Source of the DNA: Methylopila sp. M107
Lineage (GTDB): Bacteria > Pseudomonadota > Alphaproteobacteria > Rhizobiales > Methylopilaceae
Assembly: GCF_000384475.1 (NCBI RefSeq)
Contig: NZ_ARWB01000001.1
Location: 2,026,176-2,090,175 of the forward strand
Reading direction: 5' to 3'
DNA: 64,000 nucleotides
Of this stretch, positions 56,407 through 64,000 are shown one piece after another. The translations under genes were made by a program, and so were the position numbers. Under the pieces are notes generated by a model. It was not told the DNA's origin, searched no databases, and saw nothing but the letters and a program-made list of their open reading frames with translations. Numbering within the stretch: the stretch's first letter is position 1; each line of letters opens with the position of its first letter.

Positions 56407-57771
56407 CTAAGGCTCGAGCCCGACCGCCCTCAGCGCGGCCGACTGGCGCGTCGCGACGCGCTCGACGGAAAACTCCGCCATCGCATCGCGGAACAGCTGC
56501 GAGAAGTTGAGCTCGGCCGCGAGGTGCAGGAACACGCCGCCGAGGCCGATCGCCGCGCGGTCCATGAACACGAACTCGCGCGGCACGGTGATCGGCCCCT
56601 TGGTCTTCAGCTCCTGCGCGACCTGGAACGCCTGTTTGCGGCCGTACTCGCCGGGCGACACCCCGTCCGCGATGGTGCGCACCCGGTCGTCGAGCAGCGG
56701 CCCGTAGATGAAGCGCGCCCAGATGTTCAGCACGTCGATCAGCTCGCGCTTCAATCCCCTGAAGCCCCAGACCTCGTAGGCGTGGACGACGCGCGCGTCG
56801 TCGCCGTCGCGCAGGCCCTCATAGAGGTCGACCACGCCGCCGACGAAGCTCGGCGGGAAGATCCTCACGCAGCCATAGTCGAGCAGGTTGATGCCTTGCG
56901 GCTCGCCGCCTTCGAGAAAAGCCGCGTAGTTGCCGAGATGCGGGTCGCCATGGATCACGCCATGGCTCGAGAACGGCCCCCACCACGCCTTGAACATCGC
57001 GACCGCGAGCCGGTTCCTGACCTCGAGCGGCGCGGTCTTGAACTCGAGCAGCTTTCGGCCCTCGAGCCAGTCGAGCGTCAGCAGCCGTCCGGTCGAGAGC
57101 TCCGGATGGACGGCCGGCACGCGCACCTGCGGCGTGTCCGCCAGCATCAATCCGTAGAGCGCGGCGTGCTTCGCCTCGCGGCGATAGTCGAGCTCCTCGC
57201 GGATGCGGGCGCCGATCTCCTGCACGATCTGGCTGGTGTCGATCGAGGGATCGAACCGCCTCCGGATGTCGAACAGCAGGCGGAGCTGGCCGAGGTCGGC
57301 CTCCACGGCGGACGCCATGTCGGGATATTGCAGCTTCACCGCGACGGCTCGGCCGCCATGGGTCGTCGCGCGGTGGACCTGGCCGAGCGAGGCGGCTGCG
57401 GCCGGCTCCTTCTCGAACGACCCGAACTTCTCAGCCCAATCCGGGCCGAGCTCCGCCGCCATGCGGCGGCGGACAAAACCCGCCCCCATCGGCGGCGCGT
57501 CGGACTGGAGCTGCGCGAGTTCGGTGGCGTATTCGGGCGGCAGCGCGTCCGGGATGGTCGCGAGCAGCTGCGCGACCTTCATCAAGGGCCCCTTCAGCCC
57601 GCCGAGCGCGGCCGCGAGGTCCGCGGCGCGCTGGTCGCGGCCCGCGGCGCGGCCGATCGACTGCGCATAGGCGATCCGCGCCGCGACCCCGCCGACATTG
57701 GCGCCGACGCGGGCGTAGCGCCCGACGCGGGCGGAGAGGCGGTTTCGTTCGATGTCGCGATTGTCTGCCAT
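56407..57771 (-). CDS. ABC1/UbiB-family atypical kinase
   Basis: The 454-residue protein has the ABC1/UbiB kinase-like core: RAVAVKLQYPDMASAVEADL (lysine), HGDPHLGNY (catalytic) and LLDYG (metal). Members support ubiquinone synthesis or handling and may bind lipids. No ubiquinone biosynthesis gene is adjacent. An N-terminal segment (LGGLKGPLMKVAQLLATIPD) is typical of the family. Length is normal. Confidence 0.92.
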   Translation of the reverse strand: MADNRDIERNRLSARVGRYARVGANVGGVAARIAYAQSIGRAAGRDQRAADLAAALGGLKGPLMKVAQLLATIPDALPPEYATELAQLQSDAPPMGAGFVRRRMAAELGPDWAEKFGSFEKEPAAAASLGQVHRATTHGGRAVAVKLQYPDMASAVEADLGQLRLLFDIRRRFDPSIDTSQIVQEIGARIREELDYRREAKHAALYGLMLADTPQVRVPAVHPELSTGRLLTLDWLEGRKLLEFKTAPLEVRNRLAVAMFKAWWGPFSSHGVIHGDPHLGNYAAFLEGGEPQGINLLDYGCVRIFPPSFVGGVVDLYEGLRDGDDARVVHAYEVWGFRGLKRELIDVLNIWARFIYGPLLDDRVRTIADGVSPGEYGRKQAFQVAQELKTKGPITVPREFVFMDRAAIGLGGVFLHLAAELNFSQLFRDAMAEFSVERVATRQSAALRAVGLEP

Positions 57772-57838
57772 GGCGCGCTTTACGTCGTGCGCCCGCCCGC
57801 GGTTGACCAGTGCGCGCGACGAAACGCCGGGCGCACTG

Positions 57839-58405
57839 TCAATTCGTCTTCGAGATCATGCCGACGAGGCGCGGCCGCGCGAAGCTGACCCCGGTATGGG
57901 TCCGCTTGCTCACGCCGAACATCGCGAAGGTCGGCGTGTAGGTCGCACGGGTCTCCGCGATGATCGCCGAGCCGCCGACCGGGATCGACACCGGATAGCC
58001 GAGAGCCGGAATGTCGCTGCTCTTCAGCGCCGCGAACGTCCCGGTCGGATAGGACCAGTCCACCTTGAGCTCGAGCAGCGACACGCGGCTGACGCTGGTC
58101 ACGCGGATCTCCGGCGTGTCGTTCGACTTCGCGACGTTCAAGGCGAGGCTGTTCATGAGGTCGAGGAAGGTCGTGTCGACCGTCTGCTTGCGGCCGACGG
58201 AATCGGCGATGACATAGGCCGCGCGCTCGACGCGGGCGCGGTCGCGCGTGGCGTCGAAATAGAACGTCGCGCCGAGCAGCATCAGCACCATGATCGGGGC
58301 GATCAGAGCGAACTCGATCGCCGCAACGCCATGCGCGTCGCGCGCGAACCGCGCCCCGCGCGTGCGGATCGCATGGAGCGCGCGTCCGGTCCGGGTTTCG
58401 CTCAT
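57839..58405 (-). CDS. TadE/TadG-type pilus assembly protein
   Basis: The 188-residue protein has the TadE-like N-terminus (GVAAIEFALIAPIMVLMLLG), a single membrane helix after a short basic lead. It overlaps the upstream gene by ATGA. It is one of three in a row, the minor pseudopilin set of Tad/Flp pilus systems; secretion ATPase and Flp pilin genes are outside the window. Confidence 0.9.
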   Translation of the reverse strand: MSETRTGRALHAIRTRGARFARDAHGVAAIEFALIAPIMVLMLLGATFYFDATRDRARVERAAYVIADSVGRKQTVDTTFLDLMNSLALNVAKSNDTPEIRVTSVSRVSLLELKVDWSYPTGTFAALKSSDIPALGYPVSIPVGGSAIIAETRATYTPTFAMFGVSKRTHTGVSFARPRLVGMISKTN

Positions 58406-58929
58406 GGCTCGTTCGTGTAGGTCGTGACGGCGATGATGCTGTAGTCGCCGTTCGAGTTGCGCTTCAGTCCATAGGTTTCGGCGACGAGCGGCACGAAGGG
58501 ATCGACCGTCAGGCAAGCGCGCACATACACAAGCTCCGACAGGCCGCCGGCCGAATACTTCACCGTCGGTTTCGGAACCGACTTGGTGACGCAGGCGACG
58601 TCGGCGGTCGGAATGTCGGCCTTCGCCTTCACCACCGTCATCTCGATCGTCAGCCGGTTCACGCAGTCGCCGAGGCTCAGGATGGTCTTGCCGCAGATCT
58701 GGGTCTTCAGCGCGGTCGCGTCGGTGGCGGCGCCGGCCGACCCGAGGCGGATCGGTCGGGTCGCGAGATCCGCCGCGCGTTCGAGCAGCATCGTCTTGTA
58801 CATCACGCCGCCGGCGTCGAACGTCGTGATGATGAGGCCGAACAGCAGCGGCCCGATCATCGCGAACTCGACCGCGACCGAACCGGAGCGGGAACGACGC
58901 AATCGCGCAATCGCATGGACGAGACCCAT
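58402..58929 (-). CDS. TadE/TadG-type pilus assembly protein
   Basis: The 175-residue protein has the same type of N-terminal helix (GSVAVEFAMIGPLLFGLIITTF) with Glu at the conserved position. Four cysteines occur later. The stop overlaps the next start (ATGA). It follows the VWA-containing TadG-type gene by 11 bases, so the three probably form one operon. Confidence 0.9.
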   Translation of the reverse strand: MGLVHAIARLRRSRSGSVAVEFAMIGPLLFGLIITTFDAGGVMYKTMLLERAADLATRPIRLGSAGAATDATALKTQICGKTILSLGDCVNRLTIEMTVVKAKADIPTADVACVTKSVPKPTVKYSAGGLSELVYVRACLTVDPFVPLVAETYGLKRNSNGDYSIIAVTTYTNEP

Positions 58930-58940
58930 CGCCCGCGCCG

Positions 58941-60284
58941 TCAGTTGGTCAGGCGCAGCGGCGAGATCGTCCGCGCGATGTCGTCGAACACCTTCGAGAT
59001 GTCGGACGTCGAGGCGAGGTAATATTTGGTCGGCGAGGACGCGCAGTTGAGCAGCGCGTTCTGGATGGTCGCAGTCTTCGCGACCTCGGTGCCGAAGCCG
59101 ATCGTGAAGATCGTGACGCCCTTGGCCTTCGCGCCGGTGCAGACCTCCGACAGCAGCTTGAACGCCGCCGCCTCGGTCTGGATCGCGCCCGTCGCCGGTT
59201 TCTTGTCCACGAAGGTCGGCGTTGTCTTGTCGGTCGGGCGGCTCTGTGGATAGACCGCGCCGTCCGTCATCAGCACGATGAACTTGATCGTCGTCGGTTC
59301 GTCGAAGGCGGCGGGCCGGTCGGTGAAGGCGTTCGGATAGAGCGAGGGATCCGACGCCCTCGCGTTCTTCAGCTTCGGCTTGAAGTCGCCGTCGAGCAGG
59401 TGATAGGCCCACTTCATCGCGATCTGCGTGCCGGTGCCGTCGTACATCTTCAGGCTGTCGATCCTGTTCTTCAGCATCGTCGCGTCGTTCGACAGATAGA
59501 CGATCGACGTTCCGTCGTCTGGATTTTGCGCATATTCATATCCGGTGACCGGATACTGCGTTCCAAAATACTGGACCTGGTCGATAGTCGAAAAATCGGG
59601 TATCGCGATGTTAATGTTGCCGTTCGAGTCGGCATAGGTCGTGTCGCGATAGTCAAAATTGTACGACAGGTCATGACGCTTCTTGGCGTAGGACGAGCCG
59701 ACCAGCGAGTTGAACATCGTCGCGCCGACATTCGTCTGGCCCGCGAAAGGGATCAGATTGACGGAGGTGAAATCCTTGGTGTCGGTCGTCAGCACCTTGT
59801 CGATGAACGACTTCGCCGCGGGCTTCATCGCGTCGATGCGCCCTTCGAGCCTCATCGAGCCCGACAGGTCGAGCACCAGCGACAGCTCCATGTTCTTGAC
59901 GGCTTCCTCGGCGCGGCCCGTGACCGCCACCCTGAGGGTGTTGAGCTTGAAGATCCGAAGGAACGCGGTCGGCACTTCCTTGGTGGCGGTCGCCGTGACC
60001 ACGCGCGAATTGAGCTTGTGGTCGTCGGTGACCTGGATCGAATAGCCGGTGACGCCGGCGGCCGCGAAGTATTGCGGAACGATCGTCGCGGCCGGCAGCG
60101 TCTGCTTCAGCCCCGCCGCCGCGATGATGCCGGCGTCGAGCGCGGCCTGCGCGCGGGCGCGCTCGCGCTCCTGCGCCATCATGTCGACGCCGCCGCCCGC
60201 CACAAGGATGAACGGGACCGTCATCAGCGCGAATATGATCGAAGCGTTGCCCCGGCGATCCCGGAGAATACGGCGACGGAACAT
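58941..60284 (-). CDS. TadG-type protein with VWA domain
   Basis: The 447-residue product has the TadE-like N-terminus (NASIIFALMTVPFILVAGG) and a VWA domain with the MIDAS motif Asp139-x-Ser141-x-Ser143 (LDLSGSM). Further metal or adhesion-type residues lie in FIVLMTDGAVY. TadG-type proteins act at the cell surface in pilus function or adhesion. It is the first gene of the three-gene set; its promoter must lie in the AT-rich 201-base region upstream. Confidence 0.93.
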   Translation of the reverse strand: MFRRRILRDRRGNASIIFALMTVPFILVAGGGVDMMAQERERARAQAALDAGIIAAAGLKQTLPAATIVPQYFAAAGVTGYSIQVTDDHKLNSRVVTATATKEVPTAFLRIFKLNTLRVAVTGRAEEAVKNMELSLVLDLSGSMRLEGRIDAMKPAAKSFIDKVLTTDTKDFTSVNLIPFAGQTNVGATMFNSLVGSSYAKKRHDLSYNFDYRDTTYADSNGNINIAIPDFSTIDQVQYFGTQYPVTGYEYAQNPDDGTSIVYLSNDATMLKNRIDSLKMYDGTGTQIAMKWAYHLLDGDFKPKLKNARASDPSLYPNAFTDRPAAFDEPTTIKFIVLMTDGAVYPQSRPTDKTTPTFVDKKPATGAIQTEAAAFKLLSEVCTGAKAKGVTIFTIGFGTEVAKTATIQNALLNCASSPTKYYLASTSDISKVFDDIARTISPLRLTN

Positions 60285-60485
60285 CAGCCTTGCAAATCCG
60301 TGTTAGCGAAAACAGTCCGGATCCAAGGGGTAATCCATAGCCAGTAAACAATGGGTGAGCGCCACATGGCGGCACAACCGTGCAACCCATTCCGCGTTGT
60401 AAAATTTGTTATTTCATATCAACGCGTTACAGGCGACGCACGACGCCGCCTGCTGGAGCTGCACTGACTTTTTCGTGGTAGCGGC
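60285..60485 (-). promoter_or_regulatory. AT-rich upstream region of the Tad minor-pilin genes
   Basis: This stretch is clearly richer in A and T than the surroundings, for example AAAATTTGTTATTTCAT near 60400, and is the likely promoter zone of the tad genes on the minus strand. No specific element is assigned. It also holds the downstream end of the tctC-type gene. Confidence 0.4.
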
Positions 60486-61466
60486 TTACGGCGACGGGAT
60501 CTTCCCCTCGTCCACCACCTGCTTCCAGCGCGCGATCTCCTTGGCCTGGAACGCCTCCGCCTCGTCGCCGGTGTTGGCCACCACCTCGAAGCCGGTCTTG
60601 GCGAAGGCCTTGACCACGTTTTCGGTCTTCAGCGCCTTGATCAGCGCGGCCTCGATCTTCGCCTTGATGGCGGGATCGAGCCCCTTCGGCGCGCCGAACG
60701 CCTGCCAGGAATAGACCACCATGCCCTCATAGCCGAGTTCCTTCAGCGTCGGGACGTCCGGCAGCATCGGGTCGCGCGCGTCGCTCGTCACCGCGAGCGC
60801 CTTCACCTTGCCGGTGGTGATGTGCGGATAGATGTTGCCGAGGTTCTGGAACGACACGTCGACCTGGCCGCCGACGAGGTCCGTGATGGCCGGGCCGCCG
60901 CCCTTGTAGGGGATGTGGTTCCCGCTCGTTCCGGTCTTCTGCCAGAACAGTTCGGCGGTGAGGTGGTCGGACGAGCCGGAGCCCGAACTTGGGAACGTTA
61001 CGGTTCCCGGATTGGCCTTGAGGTAGTCGACCAGTTCCTTGACGCTGTTCGCCGGAAACTCCTTGCGCGTGACCAGCACGTTCGGCGTGCGGACCGCTAT
61101 GGTCAGCATGTCGAAGTCCTTCGCCGCGTCGTAGTTCAGGTTCTTGAACAGCGCCGGATTGATCGACCAGACGGAGATCGGGGCGCAGAGCAGCGTGTAG
61201 CCGTCCGGGTCCGCCCGCGACACGGCCGAGGCGCCGGTGTTGCCGGTCGCGCCCGCCCGGTTTTCGATGACGACGTTGCCGCCGAGGTTCTTCTCGAGCT
61301 CGACCTGCGAGACGCGCGCCGCCTGGTCCGACGCGCCGCCGGGCGGGAACGGCACGACGATCGTGACGGGCCGATCCGGATAGGCGGCCAGGGCCGGGAC
61401 CGCAAAGGTCGGAACCGCGAGCGCCGCGATCGCGACGGCGGCCGTCAAAGTTCGAATGATGCGCAT
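60486..61466 (-). CDS. TctC-type tripartite tricarboxylate transporter binding protein
   Basis: The 326-residue periplasmic binding protein has a signal peptide (TAAVAIAALAVPTFAVPALA). TctC/Bug motifs follow: ITIVVPFPPGGASDQAAR-like start, ENRAGATGNTGASAVSRADPDG and VTFPSSGSGSSDHLTAELF. No TctAB genes are adjacent, so it is an orphan. It is divergent from a LysR regulator and close to a sugar-acid dehydratase, suggesting sugar-acid uptake (inference). Confidence 0.93.
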   Translation of the reverse strand: MRIIRTLTAAVAIAALAVPTFAVPALAAYPDRPVTIVVPFPPGGASDQAARVSQVELEKNLGGNVVIENRAGATGNTGASAVSRADPDGYTLLCAPISVWSINPALFKNLNYDAAKDFDMLTIAVRTPNVLVTRKEFPANSVKELVDYLKANPGTVTFPSSGSGSSDHLTAELFWQKTGTSGNHIPYKGGGPAITDLVGGQVDVSFQNLGNIYPHITTGKVKALAVTSDARDPMLPDVPTLKELGYEGMVVYSWQAFGAPKGLDPAIKAKIEAALIKALKTENVVKAFAKTGFEVVANTGDEAEAFQAKEIARWKQVVDEGKIPSP

Positions 61467-61576
61467 CTGGGCGCTCCTCCTCGTTCAGCGTTTCCTCACG
61501 CGGCCGTTCTTCTCGGGGCCGTCGTTCTTGAAGGTCACGCTAGCCGCGCCAGCGATGCCGGTCTAAACCAGAACGG

Positions 61577-61590
61577 GCATCATCCGATGC
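61577..61590. promoter_or_regulatory. Candidate LysR operator
   Basis: The inverted repeat GCATC-ATCC-GATGC, with flanking AACGG/CCGTT extending it, lies between the divergent tctC-type and LysR genes, about 30 bases before the LysR start. Position and symmetry fit a LysR binding site; this is inferred. Confidence 0.4.
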
Positions 61591-61618
61591 CGTTTCTATA
61601 TCGATCGAGCGCGCGGCC

Positions 61619-62509
61619 ATGTTCGAGTTCAACCATCTCCGCTGCTTCGTGGCGGTCGCAGAAGAGCTGCATTTCGGGCGCGCGGCGAAGCGGCTGAACA
61701 TGACGCAGCCGCCGCTCAGCCGGCAGATCCAGCTGCTCGAACATCTGCTCGACGCAAAACTGTTCGACCGCTCGAACCGGCGCGTGGTGCTTACGCCCTC
61801 CGGCCGCGCCTTCCTGCCCGAAGCGCGCCGCCTGCTGCAGCTCGCGGAGGGCGCCGCGATGTCGATCCGGCGGATCGGCACCGGCGACGCCGGCACGGTG
61901 ACGATCGGTTTTACGGCGGCTTCCGGCTACGACTTCCTGCCGCGCGTGGTGCGGGAGCTGCGCGAACGCCTCAACGGCGTCGACGTCATCCTGCGCGAGG
62001 CGGTGACGTCGGCGCAGCTCGACGCGCTGGCGTCTGGGCGGCTCGACATCGCGCTGGTGCGCCCGCCGGTGCGACGCGCGACATTCCGCTCAAAGATCGT
62101 GATGCGCGAGCCGATGATGCTGGCGCTTGCGGACGGCCATCGCCTGACTGCGCGGGACGCTGTGGCCCTGAGCGAACTCGAGGGCGAGCCAGTGATCTCC
62201 TATTCGCCGTTCGAGGCGCGCTACTTCCACGACCTCGTGCTCGGCCAGTTCGGCGCCGCGGGCGTTCAGCCCGCGATCACCCAGCATGTCAGCCAGATCC
62301 ACTCGGTGCTGGCGCTGGTCCGGATCGGGCTCGGCCTCGCGCTGGTGCCCGAAGCCGCCCAGCAGCTCCGCTTCGAGGGCGTCGCCTACCGGCCGATCAC
62401 GGGGCCGGGCGAAGGGGTGGCGCAGCTCTCGGCGGTGTGGCGGGAGGACGGCGAGAACCCCGCCGCCGAGCGCGCGCTGGAGGTGCTGCTGGAGCATGCG
62501 CCGGCGTGA
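61619..62509 (+). CDS. LysR-family transcriptional regulator
   Basis: The 296-residue protein has the LysR helix-turn-helix (FEFNHLRCFVAVAEELHFGR and LNMTQPPLSRQIQLLE) followed by a periplasmic-binding-like effector domain from about residue 90. It is of normal length. Being divergent from the orphan TctC-type gene and beside the dehydratase suggests control of sugar-acid use. Confidence 0.95.
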   Translation: MFEFNHLRCFVAVAEELHFGRAAKRLNMTQPPLSRQIQLLEHLLDAKLFDRSNRRVVLTPSGRAFLPEARRLLQLAEGAAMSIRRIGTGDAGTVTIGFTAASGYDFLPRVVRELRERLNGVDVILREAVTSAQLDALASGRLDIALVRPPVRRATFRSKIVMREPMMLALADGHRLTARDAVALSELEGEPVISYSPFEARYFHDLVLGQFGAAGVQPAITQHVSQIHSVLALVRIGLGLALVPEAAQQLRFEGVAYRPITGPGEGVAQLSAVWREDGENPAAERALEVLLEHAPA

Positions 62510-62531
62510 GGCGCGGGTTTGTCGCCCACGC

Positions 62532-62610
62532 CGTCATGCCCGGACTTGATCCGGGCATCCATCTCTTCGCGAATGTGATGGATCGCCGGGTCAAGCCCGG
62601 CGATCACGGC
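62532..62610. repeat. Family A palindromic repeat
   Basis: CGTCATGCCCGGACTTGATC followed by CCGGGCATCC and the mirrored CGCCGGGTCAAGCCCGGCGA form paired hairpins between convergent LysR and dehydratase genes. It may act as a transcript end for both. Confidence 0.7.
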
Positions 62611-62622
62611 CGAGGTATTCCC

Positions 62623-63822
62623 TCACATCCGCTTTCCAGCCTCGTGCGTGTCCACGGTCCACGCCCGCGCCTGCTCGGAAATCGTGAAGCCAAGGCCAGG
62701 CCGGTTCGGCACGATCATGCGGCCGTCCTTGATCTCCAGCGTCTCGTTGAACAGCGGCTCCAACCAGTCGAAGTGCTCCACCCACGGCTCGCGCGGGTAA
62801 GCCGCGCAGAGGTGGAGGTGGATCTCCATCGCGAAATGCGGCGCCATCTTCAGTCCCTTGAAGTCCGCCATCGCGGTGATCTTCAGGAACTGGGTGATGC
62901 CGCCGACGCGGCCGGCGTCCGGCTGGATGAAGTCGACAGAGTCGTTGCGGATCAGCTCGTAATGCTCGGCGACGGAGGTCAGCATCTCGCCGGTCGCGAT
63001 CGGGGTGTCGAGCGCGGCGGCGAGCTGGGCGTGGCCGGCGGCGTCATAGGCGTCGAGCGGCTCCTCGATCCAGAACAGGTTCATGGGCTCGAGCGCCCGG
63101 CCGACGCGCATCGCGGTCGGACGGTCCCACTGCTGGTTGGCGTCGACCGCCACGGGGAACGCGTCGCCCAGAAGCTTGCGGACGGCTTCGACGCGCTTGA
63201 GGTCGACCATCGGGTCGGGCTGGCCGACCTTGATCTTCACGCCGCCGATGCCGCGTTCTTTGAGCGCCGCGCAGCTTTCCAGCACCTCCTCGATCGGCGA
63301 CGACAGGAAGCCGCCGGAGGTGTTGTAAGCGAGCACGCTGTCGCGATGGGCGCCGAGCAGCTTTGCGAGCGGCAGGTCGGCGCGCTTGGCCTTGAGGTCC
63401 CAGAGCGCGATATCCATGGCGGCGATCGCCTGCGTCGCGAGCCCGGAGCGCCCGACCGAGGCGCCGGCCCAGCAGAGCTTTTCCCAGATGCGGGCGATGT
63501 CGTTCGGATCCTCGCCGATCAGCTCGCCCGAAATCTCCTTGGCGTGGGCGAACATGCCGGGGCCCCCGGCGCGCTTGGAATAGGAGAAGCCGTGGCCGAA
63601 ATGGCCGTTCGCGGTCTCGATCTCGCAGAACAGGATCGCGACTTCCGTCAGCGGCTTCTGCCGGCCGGTGAGCACCTTGGCGTCGCTGATCGGGCGCTTG
63701 AGCGGCAGGAAGGCGAGCGAGAGCTTGACCCAGGCGATCCGGTCGCTGGTCGCCTCGCCGACCGCGAGACCGCCCTGCAGGGCCATGGGCTGGATGGTGC
63801 GGGGGGCTTCGGTCGTGGACAT
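62623..63822 (-). CDS. Enolase-superfamily sugar-acid dehydratase (talarate/galactarate type)
   Basis: The 399-residue protein has the mandelate racemase-subgroup layout: K-x-K at Lys196/Lys198 (GVKIKVG), Asp227 (VAVDANQQW), Glu253 (WIEEPLD), Glu279 (ATGEM) and His329 (MAPHFAMEIHLH). The capping domain has GHGFSYSKRAGG, as in L-talarate/galactarate dehydratases. It would convert a hexarate to a keto-deoxy acid. The exact substrate is inferred from family. Confidence 0.88.
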   Translation of the reverse strand: MSTTEAPRTIQPMALQGGLAVGEATSDRIAWVKLSLAFLPLKRPISDAKVLTGRQKPLTEVAILFCEIETANGHFGHGFSYSKRAGGPGMFAHAKEISGELIGEDPNDIARIWEKLCWAGASVGRSGLATQAIAAMDIALWDLKAKRADLPLAKLLGAHRDSVLAYNTSGGFLSSPIEEVLESCAALKERGIGGVKIKVGQPDPMVDLKRVEAVRKLLGDAFPVAVDANQQWDRPTAMRVGRALEPMNLFWIEEPLDAYDAAGHAQLAAALDTPIATGEMLTSVAEHYELIRNDSVDFIQPDAGRVGGITQFLKITAMADFKGLKMAPHFAMEIHLHLCAAYPREPWVEHFDWLEPLFNETLEIKDGRMIVPNRPGLGFTISEQARAWTVDTHEAGKRM

Positions 63823-63868
63823 GTGCGCTTCTCCCTATGGGCCCGCCGTCGCTTGGTTCGCACTCAGC

Positions 63869-63964
63869 CGTCATGCCCGCGCGGCAGCGCGGGTATCCAC
63901 GACTTGCTGGACCCCCGCGCTGCACGACCGAAGTCGTGGATACCCGGCTTCGCCGGGCATGACG
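63869..63964. repeat. Family A paired palindromic repeat
   Basis: CGTCATGCCCGCGCGGCAGC at the left and CCCGGCTTCGCCGGGCATGA at the right form opposing hairpins. Inner arms ATCCACGACTT and AAGTCGTGGAT pair as in the copy at 38219. It lies upstream of the dehydratase near the window end. Confidence 0.75.
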
Positions 63965-64000
63965 GGCATCGCAGTTGAACCGGTGAGCGAGAGGACCTTC

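Overview
The window is chromosomal DNA from a high-GC alphaproteobacterium. It most resembles the Hyphomicrobiales (Rhizobiales), with a Methylopila/Methylobacterium/Chelatococcus-like flavour. The evidence is an fbc operon ordered petA-petB-petC with a long cytochrome b, an aa3-type cytochrome oxidase subunit IV, an rplY-pth-ychF cluster, the lgt-MidA-pgeF cluster, DUF465, DUF1285 and DUF29 proteins, TctCBA transporters and Tad minor pilins. Species cannot be named from the sequence. No rRNA or tRNA gene and no CRISPR array was seen.

Layout. 1-2316: a LysR regulator cut by the window edge, divergent from an aldo/keto reductase, then a two-gene unit with a TIR/deoxyribosyltransferase-like protein. 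2394-7276: envelope and housekeeping genes (lgt, a MidA-type methyltransferase, pgeF, prs, a Nudix hydrolase). 7578-11752: a DGPF protein, a secreted M20 peptidase, a desaturase, a TcmP-like methyltransferase and an 82-residue conserved protein. 12064-15843: rplY, pth, a small RHH-like gene, ychF and two MaoC proteins. 16076-21431: mtnP, the cytochrome bc1 operon, trmL and hemF. 21591-22711: an IS110 element sitting inside a dispersed palindromic repeat. 22820-34140: two divergent blocks (cca/DUF6111/CoA pyrophosphatase/DUF1285, and MoxR/DUF58/DUF4159/691-aa membrane protein/MarC). 34569-41011: an ABC exporter, two DUF465 genes, purE-purK and rpsU. 41194-49389: a TPR lipoprotein, tctCBA, a broken copy of the TPR gene tail, and a large P-loop NTPase with a HEAT-like partner, which is the best candidate for an undescribed system. 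49450-57771: thiC behind a TPP riboswitch, DUF29, a PhyH-like oxygenase, COX IV, DUF1353, a phosphotransferase and a UbiB-family kinase. 57839-60284: three TadE/TadG-type genes. 60486-63822: a TctC-type binding protein, a LysR regulator and a sugar-acid dehydratase.

Intergenic spaces are unusually rich in inverted repeats. Family A (CGTCAT...ATGACG palindromes, often paired head to head) and family B (CCCTCCCC/GGGGAGGG nested hairpins) recur at many sites. One roughly 270-bp composite unit occurs twice and looks like a non-autonomous element. The accessory content (TIR-like pair, IS110, NTPase pair, flanking duplication around tctCBA) lies between conserved housekeeping blocks.
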